Source: an uncultured Dehalococcoidia bacterium
GTDB lineage: Bacteria; Chloroflexota; Dehalococcoidia; Lucifugimonadales; UBA1123
Length of the DNA: 64,000 nt
Assembly: GCA_951812505.1 (NCBI GenBank)
Contig: CATOSI010000002.1
Location: forward strand, 62,001 to 126,000
Reading direction: 5' to 3'
Part shown: positions 1-8,795 of the stretch, piece after piece
How positions within the stretch are numbered: position 1 is the first letter of the stretch
How the letters are laid out: each line of letters opens with the position of its first letter
Notes under the pieces: model-generated
Seen by the model: the letters and a program-made list of their open reading frames with translations, nothing else
Databases searched by the model: none
What the model was told of the DNA's origin: nothing
Translations under genes and position numbers: made by a program

Positions 1-952
1 CGCCGATTACTCCCAAAAGGCCAATGACTATTGATTCGTAACGGATCGCGAGCAGCGACGCCCCGGCCACAACGACGGCCAGCAGCGCGAAGGCCACGTC
101 GGGAGGAATGAGGTCGTAGAGTCCGAATGCAGCGTATATGGACAGGTACAGGATAGCGGCCCCGCCAGCCGTCACCGGCTGCGCCCATCGAGGAACCTTT
201 CTCTGGGCGTACTCCCCCCCTCCCAGCAGAGCCAGCCCGACCGCGACGCCCAGCGCGACGCGGCCCGTGTCGTTTATCCAGTTGTTGTCGAACGCCAGCT
301 TGAGGAAGAATCCGATTCCCAGCACAACCGCGAGTGCGCCGACGATGGCAAACCAGTTCCTACCCAGGGTCTGCTCCCAATCTATCCGAATCCATTCTGG
401 CAATTCAGACTCTTGGATCGGTTCAGGTTCAGGTTCAGGTTCCGAGACTCGCCAACCCGCCTCGACCCCTGGAGAGCCTGCTGCCGCCGATTCCGCCGGA
501 CGCGGCTCTCTTTCCGCATCGCGCACGGGTTCGGGACGGCTTGCGGGCTGCGAGTCCCCGCTTTCGACCTCGGTAGCCGGATCCGGATCCGTAGGCATCC
601 TTCCGCCAGAAGTCACATCCCCGGAAACCAGCGCGGAAGAACCTGGTGGTGTCTCCACACTACCCACCTCCTGGATGTCGGAAATACGCTCAGGTTGGGC
701 GATGGGGCGCCGGCTACGGCTCTCCAACTGCTCAACGCGACTCCGGAGACGTTGGAGTAATGCGGCGGCGTGCGCAAGCTCGTTTCGTACCGAGGCCAGC
801 TCCTCGCGAATTTCTCGGTCATCTTCGGCGCGAGCGGGTGACGCACGCTCGCCTACATCCTCGGACGTCAGTCTGTACCCGCATCCAATACAATACGTGT
901 TGGACGCCTCATTCGCTCTCAGGCATTGGGGACAAACTACATCACTCGCCAT
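1..952 (-). CDS. DUF2339 membrane protein with N-terminal zinc ribbon (partial)
   Basis: This gene reads leftwards off the window edge, so only its first 317 codons are visible. The ATG at 952 has a perfect AGGAGG at 958-963. Residues 7-24 form a zinc ribbon with Cys7, Cys10, Cys21 and Cys24. A predicted coiled coil (about 45-75) and a long acidic, Pro/Ser-rich linker containing a short Glu-Pro repeat follow. From about residue 205 there is W-E-x-x-L-G-R-N-W followed by successive hydrophobic helices, the usual opening of DUF2339 polytopic membrane proteins. Function of the family is not known. It lies 68 bp behind the flavin oxidoreductase and is probably the last visible gene of the acpS operon. 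The family call is fairly sure; the missing C-terminus cannot be judged. Confidence 0.72.
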   Translation of the reverse strand, partial: MASDVVCPQCLRANEASNTYCIGCGYRLTSEDVGERASPARAEDDREIREELASVRNELAHAAALLQRLRSRVEQLESRSRRPIAQPERISDIQEVGSVETPPGSSALVSGDVTSGGRMPTDPDPATEVESGDSQPASRPEPVRDAEREPRPAESAAAGSPGVEAGWRVSEPEPEPEPIQESELPEWIRIDWEQTLGRNWFAIVGALAVVLGIGFFLKLAFDNNWINDTGRVALGVAVGLALLGGGEYAQRKVPRWAQPVTAGGAAILYLSIYAAFGLYDLIPPDVAFALLAVVVAGASLLAIRYESIVIGLLGVIG

Positions 953-1020
953 CCGAGCCTCCTAGTAACGCCTCGGCCTACTCGGGGAAGCAAACCGCCG
1001 AATGACACCGCGCTTGGACC

Positions 1021-1947
1021 TCAAATCTTCCCCACGAGCGACTTGAGCAATTCGCGTGTGCGGGCAGCAGACGCCTCGACGTCGTCTCCGGTTGGGAATA
1101 TGGATGCGAGGTAGTCGGTCGCTCCGGCGTCGGAAAGCGACCTGAGCTGCGCTTCCACCTCTGCTTCGTTGCCGATGATCGCCACCTCTGCGGGGCTCTC
1201 GACACCCTCGATGTCCAGCATACGCCGGTAGCTGGGAAGTGTTCCGTAGCGACCGAAGAACCCGGACGCTGCCTCGAAACCCGCCTGCCTGTCGTCGGTA
1301 ACGCATACCGGCAGTCCGACACATACTCTCGGAGCGAGTCTGCCCGCGTCCTGGGCAGCGGAGGTGATTCGCGGAGCGATATGTTCCTCCAGAGTCCTGG
1401 GGCCGACCATCCATGTAATCGTGCCGCTCGCCTTCTCGCCCGCTATTCTAAGCATCCTGGGGGCGAGCGCGGCCACGCACACGGTGGGCGGCGTGTCGGT
1501 CATGCGCTGGATTTCCCCGGACACGTTGAAGTGCTGTCCCTGGAAGTCCACGCTCCCGGTCTGCATCAGAGAGTTCAGAATGGTCAGATACTCTTCCATG
1601 TGCTGGGCAGGGGCGTGGAACGACAGCCCCCAACGTCCCTCGACGTTTGGTTTGTGCGACAGCCCTATGCCGAGCAGAAGACGTCCTCCCGAGGCTGCCT
1701 GAGTCGTCAACGCTTGCTGGGCGAGTGCCATCGGGTGCCTCGGATACGTCGGCACGACTGCAGTCCCGAGCTCGATACTTTTCGTCCTGTCGCCCGCGAG
1801 CGCAAGCATCGTTAGAGCATCCACTCCAGCCACCTGCGCTGTCCATAGTGAGTCGAATCCGTCGGCCTCCGCCTCTACAGCCTGATGCGCCTGTCCCTGT
1901 ACGGTTTCGGCGGCGCCCATCGTTCCAATGAAATTCCCTATCCTCAT
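1021..1947 (-). CDS. LLM-class flavin (probably F420)-dependent oxidoreductase
   Basis: A 308-residue luciferase-like TIM-barrel oxidoreductase. The start is the ATG at 1947, because GGAGG lies 7 bases upstream and the family sequence begins there; a longer in-frame start at 1983 would add an unrelated arginine-rich tail. Residues 86-95 carry the SGGRLLLGIG motif typical of the F420/FMN-binding barrel. Overall similarity recalls the actinobacterial MSMEG_4879-type F420-dependent family, but the cofactor (F420 or FMN) and substrate are inferred, not visible. The Shine-Dalgarno lies within the end of the upstream gene, with only 2 bases between stop and start, so the two are translationally coupled. 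It is one of three LLM paralogs in the window. Confidence 0.85.
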   Translation of the reverse strand: MRIGNFIGTMGAAETVQGQAHQAVEAEADGFDSLWTAQVAGVDALTMLALAGDRTKSIELGTAVVPTYPRHPMALAQQALTTQAASGGRLLLGIGLSHKPNVEGRWGLSFHAPAQHMEEYLTILNSLMQTGSVDFQGQHFNVSGEIQRMTDTPPTVCVAALAPRMLRIAGEKASGTITWMVGPRTLEEHIAPRITSAAQDAGRLAPRVCVGLPVCVTDDRQAGFEAASGFFGRYGTLPSYRRMLDIEGVESPAEVAIIGNEAEVEAQLRSLSDAGATDYLASIFPTGDDVEASAARTRELLKSLVGKI

Positions 1948-1949
1948 TT

Positions 1950-2372
1950 TCAGCCTCCTGCCGATTCCTGTTCTGCGACCCACTGCCTGGCAGCAGCGCG
2001 AGCCGCGTGACGGTTGGGAGCGTTCATTCCACGACTCCTCAAGTCAACGGTTGATTCCACGCTGTGCCCGGCGGACGGTCGCCCGGCCATAAGATTATTC
2101 CTGAACGTATCTATGTCCTTTGCGAAGGCGGCCCGCCATCCCGACGTACGGTCGAACGCCGGAGATGTCTCAAGCACTCCGACCTCGTTGAAGCGGTCCA
2201 TGAACTGAGCGTCCGCAACGGACTCGCCTTCCCATATGAAAACACGCTTGTCGTTGCCAAGATTGTACGCGCCTATCAGGTTGATGCTTGGCGGCGGACT
2301 TCCCTGCCATATAGTCGCCCAGAGTTCCGGGTCGCGTGTGCGGTCCGACGTTAGTATTGATACAAACAGCAT
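1950..2372 (-). CDS. Small conserved protein of unknown function, DUF3303-like
   Basis: A 140-residue protein starting at the ATG at 2372, with GAGGAG six bases upstream. The longer frame to 2588 only overlaps acpS and is discarded. The start codon lies one base after the acpS stop (TAATATG), so translation is coupled to acpS. The N-terminal half has a beta-strand, a charged loop, then a strand rich in Phe/Trp followed by D-A-x-F, which resembles DUF3303-type ferredoxin-like folds. That resemblance is weak and I do not recognise a specific family. No membrane segment or signal peptide is present. Its position between acpS and a flavin oxidoreductase suggests an accessory metabolic role, but nothing in the sequence shows one. 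Confidence 0.7.
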   Translation of the reverse strand: MLFVSILTSDRTRDPELWATIWQGSPPPSINLIGAYNLGNDKRVFIWEGESVADAQFMDRFNEVGVLETSPAFDRTSGWRAAFAKDIDTFRNNLMAGRPSAGHSVESTVDLRSRGMNAPNRHAARAAARQWVAEQESAGG

Positions 2373-2373
2373 A

Positions 2374-2763
2374 TTAGCTCCTCGAAAGTATGTTGCCCTT
2401 ATCGCTCTCGCCGACCACCGAGGCCACAGCGAACTCCTTGGAGTGGCTGAGAGACAGTGCAATGTCGGACATCCCAATCCTGTCGGCCCTCGCCTTCGCA
2501 GTACCGTGTAGTTCGATTCTCGGAGCCTGTCCCCTTCCCCTGACCACCTCGATGTCGCGCCAGCGCACACCCCGGACACCGGTTCCAAGCGCCTTCATCG
2601 TTGCTTCCTTGGCCGCGAACCGGCTGGCGAGTTGCGGTGCCCTGCCGCGACAGTATGCCGCCTCCCGCTCCGTGTATATCCGGCGTAGGAACCTGTCCCC
2701 GTACCGTTCGTAAACGCGCTTCACTCTCGAAATTTCGATGATGTCAACGCCTGCTATCAGCAC
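2374..2763 (-). CDS. acpS: Holo-[acyl-carrier-protein] synthase
   Basis: This 129-residue enzyme transfers 4'-phosphopantetheine from CoA to apo-ACP in the cytoplasm. It has the family length and both metal/catalytic motifs: GVDIIEI with Asp7, and FAAKEA with Glu53 in the second motif. The start is a GTG at 2763, supported by GAGG seven bases upstream; no ATG fits. It is the first gene of a minus-strand operon and is divergent from folD. A TATAAT on the minus strand at 2797-2802 could be its -10 element, although no convincing -35 is visible. Confidence 0.93.
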   Translation of the reverse strand: MLIAGVDIIEISRVKRVYERYGDRFLRRIYTEREAAYCRGRAPQLASRFAAKEATMKALGTGVRGVRWRDIEVVRGRGQAPRIELHGTAKARADRIGMSDIALSLSHSKEFAVASVVGESDKGNILSRS

Positions 2764-2796
2764 TTTTCAGCCTCGATGTGTGGAATCGCGCCGCCC

Positions 2797-2832
2797 ATTA
2801 TATACCAGCCCCACCCAAAGCCCGTATATAAT
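2797..2832. promoter_or_regulatory. Possible divergent -10 elements between acpS and folD
   Basis: The 127-bp gap between the divergent acpS and folD starts has a TATAAT on the minus strand (2797-2802) and a TATAAT on the plus strand (2827-2832). Neither has a good TTGACA at 16-18 bp, so these are candidate -10 elements only. Confidence 0.3.
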
Positions 2833-2890
2833 AGCGGCGGGCGGAAACACGCTCTCCAAGAGTCATGGTTTACACGGATAGAGGTTTCAA

Positions 2891-3793
2891 ATGTCTGCGA
2901 CGATAATACGCGGTACACCAATGGCCGAGGAAATCAGGGCGGAAGTGGCGGAGGGGGTGGCCGAGATGCGGTCCAAGCACGGAATCGTACCTGGGCTTGC
3001 AGTTGTGCTTGTCGGAGACGATCCGGCCTCCGCGGTTTATGTTCGCAACAAGGAGCGCGCCGCGATGGAAGCAGGGATGGTGTCCGAGGTCGTGAGGATG
3101 TCCACCGCGACCGAGGAAGATGTTCTGAGCGCGGTGCGCCGCCTGAACGCGGACGCGCGCATTCACGGGATGCTCGTCCAGTTGCCGCTGCCAGACCACA
3201 TCTCCGAAAACAGGGTGATCGAGTCGGTGAATCCGAACAAGGACGTGGACGGCCTTCACCCGTTCAACATGGGTCTGCTGATGGCAGGAAGACCGCGCTT
3301 CGTACCCGCGACTCCGGGCGGAATCCAGCAGATGCTTGTGCGTACCGGCTTCGACCCTTCCGGCAAGAACGTGGTCGTGCTGGGACGCTCGAATATCGTC
3401 GGAAAGCCGATAGCCAACCTGCTCATGCAGAGGTCTGACGGCGCTAACGCCACTGTAACGGTCTGCCATACTAGAACGCGAAACCTTGAGGAAGTTACCC
3501 GTGAGGCGGACATCATCATCGCGGCGATAGGACAGCCACGCTACCTGAAGGCGGACATGGTGAAGGATGGCGTGGTCGTAATTGACGTCGGCATCAACCA
3601 GATAGACGCTCCCGAACGCAGGCGCGGCTATCGTCTGGTAGGCGACGTGGACTACCACGCAGTGAGAGAGAAGGCAGCGGCAATTACACCGGTACCGGGC
3701 GGAGTTGGTCCCATGACAATCGCCATGCTGCTGTCCAACACTCTCAAAGCGGCGCGACTGCATATGCACCCGCACCTTCGAGACGAGTCCTGA
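2891..3793 (+). CDS. folD: Bifunctional methylene-THF dehydrogenase/cyclohydrolase
   Basis: A 300-residue FolD that oxidises 5,10-methylene-tetrahydrofolate to methenyl-THF with NADP and hydrolyses it to 10-formyl-THF. The catalytic Tyr50-x-x-x-Lys54 pair is present (YVRNK). QLPLP lies at 97-101, KDVDG at 117-121, the Rossmann GRSNIVGKP at 165-173 and PVPGGVGPMT near the C-terminus. Length is slightly above the usual 280-290 because of a charged C-terminal tail. The next gene begins 17 bases after the stop and is probably in the same transcript, although it is functionally unrelated. Confidence 0.96.
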   Translation: MSATIIRGTPMAEEIRAEVAEGVAEMRSKHGIVPGLAVVLVGDDPASAVYVRNKERAAMEAGMVSEVVRMSTATEEDVLSAVRRLNADARIHGMLVQLPLPDHISENRVIESVNPNKDVDGLHPFNMGLLMAGRPRFVPATPGGIQQMLVRTGFDPSGKNVVVLGRSNIVGKPIANLLMQRSDGANATVTVCHTRTRNLEEVTREADIIIAAIGQPRYLKADMVKDGVVVIDVGINQIDAPERRRGYRLVGDVDYHAVREKAAAITPVPGGVGPMTIAMLLSNTLKAARLHMHPHLRDES

Positions 3794-3810
3794 GTCCGAA
3801 CGGGAACGAA

Positions 3811-5049
3811 ATGAGCAGAAAGTGCTTTTCAATATGGAATGTCGCGTTTGTCCTGTCCATTTTGTGCATTGCGATAACGGCCTCATGCAGGGACGACTCG
3901 GCGAGCAAGACGCCGCTTAAGATCGGTCTGCTCATGAATTTCAGCAGCGGTTCCTCCGAGGTTTACAGAGACAGGCAGCGCGCTTTCGACCTTGCTATCA
4001 AGCATATCAACGAGGGCGGCGGAGTCTTCGGCCTGCCGGTGCAGGTGGCGGTTGGAGATACGACCGCCGACCCGGAGGTGGCTGTCGAGGAAGCGCGCCG
4101 CATGGTCGAAACTGAGCGCGTACACGCCATCGTGGGCCCGAATGCCAGCGCCAACGCGCTTCCTATCGCGGAAAGAGTCATAGGACCGAGCGGCATTCCA
4201 ACGGTCAGTTTCTCGGCCACCTCTCCGAAGCTGACAACGGTGGCGGACAGTGACTTCCTGTTCCGTACTGTCCTATCGGACAGGGCGCAGGGGCCGATAC
4301 TGGCTCGAGTTACGCGCGAGCGGGGTTTCGGCAATGTTGGGGTAATATACGTCAACGATGCTTGGGGACAGGGACTTTCCAGCGCATTTGAAGCGGCCTG
4401 GGAAGGCCGGATCAAGTCCGTGCCTATCGAACGAGGCCAGACGACATTCGTCCCCGAACTGCGCGAGTCCGCCGCCGAAGGAGCGCAGGCACTAGTGGTA
4501 ATAGCCTTCGAGACGGAAGCAGGCATTTTAGTACGAGAGGCACTGGACAATGAGATATACGACCAGTTCACCTTTGGCGACGCCGCCAAGAGACTGAGTA
4601 TCGTCCAGCAGGTGGGCGGCTCTCGCCTGGCGGGGATGCAAGGCACAGGTCCCGCAACCGCGCCGGGCAGCAGTTCGTCGTCGGCGTGGGAGACCGCCTA
4701 CGTCGCCGAATATGGAGAACTTCCCGTGCTAGCCTATGTCAAGGAAACCTATGACGCCACGATTGCCCTAGCGCTCGCGGCCCAAGCGGCGGGCAGCGTC
4801 GAGGGTGATGCCATACGAGACAACCTGCGCGCGGTCGGCGGCGCACCTGGTGAAGTCGTTATTGCCGGCTCGGAGGGCGTTGCCAGGGCGCTCAACATCC
4901 TCGAGGACAAGGGAGAAGTGGACTACCAGGGCGCAGCGGCCACACTGGACTGGGACGATAATGGCGACCTGCGTCGCGGCTACGTGGGTGTCTGGCGCTT
5001 CACAGAGGACGAACGCATCGAAGAGATAGATACGGAGCCTTTTGAGTAA
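3811..5049 (+). CDS. ABC substrate-binding lipoprotein, branched-chain amino acid type
   Basis: A 412-residue periplasmic-binding-protein type 1 (Leu/Ile/Val-binding family). The N-terminus is a lipoprotein signal: positive residues, a hydrophobic stretch and the lipobox I-T-A-S-C with the lipidated Cys26. The mature part begins with KIGLLMNFSSG, followed by the typical IGPNAS and S-F-S-A-T-S-P-K segments of ligand-binding lobe 1. No permease or ATPase genes of a Liv system are near, so it is an orphan receptor; it may serve a transporter elsewhere or act in sensing. It ends 10 bases before the acetyltransferase. Confidence 0.88.
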   Translation: MSRKCFSIWNVAFVLSILCIAITASCRDDSASKTPLKIGLLMNFSSGSSEVYRDRQRAFDLAIKHINEGGGVFGLPVQVAVGDTTADPEVAVEEARRMVETERVHAIVGPNASANALPIAERVIGPSGIPTVSFSATSPKLTTVADSDFLFRTVLSDRAQGPILARVTRERGFGNVGVIYVNDAWGQGLSSAFEAAWEGRIKSVPIERGQTTFVPELRESAAEGAQALVVIAFETEAGILVREALDNEIYDQFTFGDAAKRLSIVQQVGGSRLAGMQGTGPATAPGSSSSSAWETAYVAEYGELPVLAYVKETYDATIALALAAQAAGSVEGDAIRDNLRAVGGAPGEVVIAGSEGVARALNILEDKGEVDYQGAAATLDWDDNGDLRRGYVGVWRFTEDERIEEIDTEPFE

Positions 5050-5059
5050 GGAATCTATC

Positions 5060-5788
5060 ATGAGCGCAACTTCCCAACATTCGTCGCACCGCCGCAGACC
5101 GTTCATAGTTCGCCCTATGGAGGAGCGCGACCTGGGTCAGACAGCAGAGGTGGAGAAGGACGCATTTCCCACTCTGTTCCCTTCGACACCGTTTCGCCGA
5201 GAGTTGAACAACAAGATAGCCCACTACCTGGTTCTCGCGCGTAATGAGGAGGGCCGTTCTTCGGATCCAACACTTCCTCCGCTACCGTATCCCGAAAGCC
5301 ACTCCGACAATGGCCGCACGCTGCTGAATCGCATGGTCAGTGGCGCGGCGCGGCGCATCTGGAGACAGCGAAATCCTTCGTGGCAGCCCGGTGACGAGTT
5401 CATCGCCGGATTCGTCGGAATCTGGAACATGGTGGACGAGGCGCACATCGTCTCGATAGGCGTAAGGACCGAGTATCGGGGACTCGGACTCGGAGAACTG
5501 CTTCTACTCTCATCCATAGAGCAGGCGATAGAGCACGAATTGAGGCACGTAACGCTGGAAGTGCGAGTGTCGAATCATGTGGCTCAGAACCTGTACAAGA
5601 AGTACGGATTCACAGAGCGCGGCCTGCGCAAGGGCTACTATACCGATAACCGCGAAGACGCACTGATAATGACCACACCACTCATTCAGACCGAGACCTA
5701 CAAGACGCTTCTGCGAGATCTGATTTCGGCATACGAGAGCCGACGCGCTCCGTCGGAACGCCACCCCACACCCCGATTCGACGACTAG
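5060..5788 (+). CDS. GNAT-family N-acetyltransferase, RimI-like
   Basis: A 242-residue acetyltransferase. The ATG at 5060 is preferred over the TTG at 5042, because AAGGAA sits 7 bases upstream and the TTG overlaps the previous gene. The acetyl-CoA loop RTEYRGLGLG lies at 136-145 and the C-terminal NLYKKYGF around 177-184, both characteristic of RimI, the acetyltransferase of ribosomal protein S18. It is about 90 residues longer than RimI: a Pro/Ser-rich, arginine-containing insert (about 65-115) sits before the beta-strand preceding the acetyl-CoA loop. The substrate could therefore be another protein N-terminus or a small molecule. Confidence 0.85.
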   Translation: MSATSQHSSHRRRPFIVRPMEERDLGQTAEVEKDAFPTLFPSTPFRRELNNKIAHYLVLARNEEGRSSDPTLPPLPYPESHSDNGRTLLNRMVSGAARRIWRQRNPSWQPGDEFIAGFVGIWNMVDEAHIVSIGVRTEYRGLGLGELLLLSSIEQAIEHELRHVTLEVRVSNHVAQNLYKKYGFTERGLRKGYYTDNREDALIMTTPLIQTETYKTLLRDLISAYESRRAPSERHPTPRFDD

Positions 5789-5924
5789 CCGGAACCGATT
5801 CGCAGCGCGAAGATCGCTCCGGTCAACCTGCCAGTCATGTCATGCTTGCTGCCGTGTCGGCGAACGGCAATCGTAGTACACTTGGCAAGCCAACCGCATC
5901 CGAAAGAAAAGGCCGTCTCCCCTC

Positions 5925-7145
5925 ATGCCATCTGTATTGCGTCGTCTCGGCTACGCCCATGTCGTACTAGCGACCGGGTTCGCAATGCTATTCTTCAGCA
6001 CCGGAACGCGGTTCGCCTTCGGGCTGGCGCTGGTTCCCATGACCGAAGACCTGGGACTGAGCCGCTCGGCGCTGTCGTCAGCGCTGACGCTCTTCATGAT
6101 CGTGTCGGCATTCGCCATGCCGGTGGTGGGGCGTCTGATTGACCGTTACAGCATCCGGGTGGTGATGTCGGTGGGCGCGGCGATAAGCGCGCTGGCGATC
6201 GGTCTGATAGGCAGTATTAGCGCGGGATGGCAGATATTTCCGCTGTACGGGGTCCTCTACGCCATCGGATTCGCGGCGACCACTGTGGCCCCGATCAGCG
6301 TGCTGATGAGCAGGTGGTTTCCGAACAACCGGGGACTGGCGTCCAGCGTGGCGATCACAGGGAATGGCACGGGACAGCTCGTGATCATCTCGCTACTCAC
6401 TTCGTTCCTGGCGTCCATTGGGTGGAGGACGGCGTACACGATACTGGGGCTGGTCAATGCGGTGGTCGTCTTACCGCTCGTCTTGCTGGCAATCCGGTCG
6501 CATCCCGAAGACCGGGGGGACCGGACGACTCCGGTTGAGAGCGCACCGGCGCCCACTAGCTCGCTCCGTTCCGTACTCATGTCCAGAGACTTCTGGATGC
6601 TGATAACGCTGTTCGCGGTGTGCGGAGCGCAGGACTTCTTCGTGGCGACCCATATAGTGGCCTTCGCTCAGGACCAGGGTGTCAGCCAGGTATTCGCGGG
6701 CAACATACTGGCGTTCATGGGGCTTGCCGCTCTCGCGGGGGTGCTGCTGTCCGGGGCGCTGGCAGACCGAATGGGAGCGTCCGTTCCGACCATGATATGT
6801 TTCGTGATCAGGATCGGGCTGTTCGCCTTCATCCCGTTCGTTCAGACGCCTGTCAGCATCGCTGCGTTCGCACTGATTTACGGATTCACCTTCACGATGA
6901 CGGCTCCTCTGACCGTGGTGTTTGCGGGGAATATCTTCGGGACGACGCGCCTGGGGAGTGTAAGCGGACTAATCAATATGTCCCATCAGATCGCGGGCGG
7001 ACTGGGGGCGGTGGTGGGGGCGGTCATCTTCGACGCTACCGGCAGCTACGACGGGGCCTTTTACCTGATGCTTGCGCTGACGTTGGTTGCGGCGGTCGCG
7101 ACGCATCTTGTGAGAGAACGTTCTCAATTGGCGTCAGCGACCTAG
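5925..7145 (+). CDS. MFS transporter, OFA/monocarboxylate-like
   Basis: A 406-residue integral membrane carrier with about 12 hydrophobic segments and a hydrophilic central loop near 195-215. The loop between TM2 and TM3 contains GRLIDRYSIR, the MFS motif A region. RWFPNNRGLASS after TM4 is typical of the oxalate/formate-antiporter-like and monocarboxylate branch. The substrate is unknown, probably a carboxylate. It is convergent with the amidohydrolase gene, with 33 bp between the stops. It is related to the second MFS carrier at 24670. Confidence 0.88.
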   Translation: MPSVLRRLGYAHVVLATGFAMLFFSTGTRFAFGLALVPMTEDLGLSRSALSSALTLFMIVSAFAMPVVGRLIDRYSIRVVMSVGAAISALAIGLIGSISAGWQIFPLYGVLYAIGFAATTVAPISVLMSRWFPNNRGLASSVAITGNGTGQLVIISLLTSFLASIGWRTAYTILGLVNAVVVLPLVLLAIRSHPEDRGDRTTPVESAPAPTSSLRSVLMSRDFWMLITLFAVCGAQDFFVATHIVAFAQDQGVSQVFAGNILAFMGLAALAGVLLSGALADRMGASVPTMICFVIRIGLFAFIPFVQTPVSIAAFALIYGFTFTMTAPLTVVFAGNIFGTTRLGSVSGLINMSHQIAGGLGAVVGAVIFDATGSYDGAFYLMLALTLVAAVATHLVRERSQLASAT

Positions 7146-7178
7146 AACCGTTCCTACCGAACTTAAGGGATTCTCGAT

Positions 7179-8009
7179 TCAGACATTCAAAGGTCCGGCG
7201 TTGGGGAAGTCGCCAGGCATCATTCCGGCTTCCTCTACCTGACGTCTTATCCTCCTGTAACCTATGAGAGGGAAGTCGCTGCCGAGCAGAATCTTGTCGG
7301 CTCCGACAAGTTCAGCAGCTATGGGAAACACGCCAGGGGAATACAGGAACGGAGAGGCTGCGGTGTCGAACCAGACGTTTTGGAGCGCATCCTTTACCTC
7401 GGGCATCAGCGCATAGAAGGGCAGGCCGCCACCCCAGTGGGCACAGACTATCTTGACGTTGGGAAAGTCGCGCGCATTCTCGATGAAGCGCATGGTCAAC
7501 TGGGGCGTGGTATGGCCTTTGCCCTGGTAGAGATGCCCCACCGGTTCGGAAGTGTGAACGGTGATAGCTAGGCCAAATTGATCCGCTACTTCGAGCAGCG
7601 GTCGCATCGTATCGGCGTCGGCTATGTCGAATCGCTGGGTATCGGCGTGAAGTTCTCCGACTCCGACAAGTCCCGCCTTGGCGCAGCGTTCGACCTCGCG
7701 GGCCACCTCCTCTCCCCAAGCGGGATTCGCTGAGCAGAATCCTACTATGCGGTCAGGGTACGCGCGCGCGGACTCGATGATGTAGTCGTTGACCTCGCGA
7801 GCAAGTGCTAGGTCAGTCCAGCCGATGCCCATGGCAACGGAGCGGTCAACGCCATCCTCGTCCATGGCGCGAATGAGGTCCTCGGCAGTAGCGATTCTTG
7901 CTTTTGGGTCGGAGAACAGTTCTCCGAATGTCGCATCCCGCTCGACCCACTTCTGGCGTTCATCCCGTAGCCAGGGAGGGAAGATGTGGGTGTGGAAGTC
8001 GGTAATCAG
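7179..8009 (-). CDS. Amidohydrolase (amidohydrolase-2/ACMSD-like) lacking a canonical start codon
   Basis: A TIM-barrel metal-dependent hydrolase or decarboxylase of about 276 residues. The metal ligands are visible: DFHTH at the extreme N-terminus, His in T-V-H-T-S-E-P, His in C-A-H-W-G-G-G and Asp in G-S-D-F-P-L. The first ATG, at 7865, would delete the HxH motif, so the real protein must start earlier. Between the TAG that ends the upstream SDR (8019-8021) and that ATG the frame is open but has no ATG, GTG or TTG. The best candidates are a CTG at 8009 or ATT at 8006; I give the CTG. The frame is the same as the SDR's. The substrate is unknown. Confidence 0.75.
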   Translation of the reverse strand: MITDFHTHIFPPWLRDERQKWVERDATFGELFSDPKARIATAEDLIRAMDEDGVDRSVAMGIGWTDLALAREVNDYIIESARAYPDRIVGFCSANPAWGEEVAREVERCAKAGLVGVGELHADTQRFDIADADTMRPLLEVADQFGLAITVHTSEPVGHLYQGKGHTTPQLTMRFIENARDFPNVKIVCAHWGGGLPFYALMPEVKDALQNVWFDTAASPFLYSPGVFPIAAELVGADKILLGSDFPLIGYRRIRRQVEEAGMMPGDFPNAGPLNV

Positions 8010-8018
8010 CGTCGTCGC

Positions 8019-8795
8019 CTACTGCGCCGTCATGCCGCCGTCTATCACGAGCTCGGAGCCGGTCATGTAGGACGAGTCTTCGGACGCGAGGAACAAGATG
8101 CCCTGGGCTATCTCCTCCGGCTCTCCGATGCGGCCCATCGGTATTTTGCCCAGGACGCTCTCTCTGCGCTCGGCGTCCTGGGAGCCGAAGCTGTTCATCG
8201 TCATGGGGGTGGCCATGAAGCCCGGATGCACCGAGTTGACCCTGATGTTGTCGGGGGCAAGCTGGATCGCGGCGGACTTGGAGAATATGCGTATCGCGCC
8301 CTTAGCGGCATGGTATGCGCTGGAGGCCGTGCTTCCGACTATGCCGTAGATTGAAGATATGTTGATGATCGAGCCTCCGCCGGCCGCTCGCATCAGGGGT
8401 ATCGCGTATCTCGTACCTAAGAACACTCCCTTTGCGTGAATGTCCATCTGGAGGTCCCAGGCCTCTTCGGTCGTTTCCTCCACGGGAGAGGCGCCGCCGA
8501 TGCCCGCGTTGTTGACCAAGATATCGAGTCCGCCGTAGGTGGAGGTGGTAGCCTCGATGGCGGTCTCCCAGTCGCTTTCGCTGGTGACATCAAGTTTCAC
8601 GAATATGACGTCGTGGCCATTGGCCTTTAGTTCCGCCGCGGTCCGTTCGCCGGAGTCGGTGTCTATGTCGGTAAGGACTACCTTGGCACCCTCTTCGGCG
8701 AACATTCTGGCGGCGACGCCGCCGAAACCCTGCACCTCTCCGGTGACCCCGTGCGCGGCACCGGTGATTAGCGCGACCTTGTTCTCGAGCCTCAT
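8019..8795 (-). CDS. Short-chain dehydrogenase/reductase
   Basis: A 258-residue classical SDR starting at the ATG at 8795 behind AGGGGG. It has the NNAG motif, Ser in NISS, the catalytic YHAAK and the C-terminal VTGSELVIDGG-type strand. The cofactor-binding Gly-rich loop is unusual: instead of TGxxxGIG it reads TGAAHGVTGEVQGFGG, an insertion of several residues. The acidic residues after the second beta-strand (LTDID) point to NAD rather than NADP. It precedes the amidohydrolase in the same frame with only a TAG between, so the two probably act in one catabolic pathway. An operator-like array lies about 180-320 bp upstream. Confidence 0.92.
   Translation of the reverse strand: MRLENKVALITGAAHGVTGEVQGFGGVAARMFAEEGAKVVLTDIDTDSGERTAAELKANGHDVIFVKLDVTSESDWETAIEATTSTYGGLDILVNNAGIGGASPVEETTEEAWDLQMDIHAKGVFLGTRYAIPLMRAAGGGSIINISSIYGIVGSTASSAYHAAKGAIRIFSKSAAIQLAPDNIRVNSVHPGFMATPMTMNSFGSQDAERRESVLGKIPMGRIGEPEEIAQGILFLASEDSSYMTGSELVIDGGMTAQ

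Noticed and set aside
138-965. A 275-codon plus-strand frame at the left edge
   Set aside because: It is antisense to the DUF2339 gene, which has a perfect ribosome site and a zinc ribbon. The plus-strand product is low-complexity Ser/Arg-rich.
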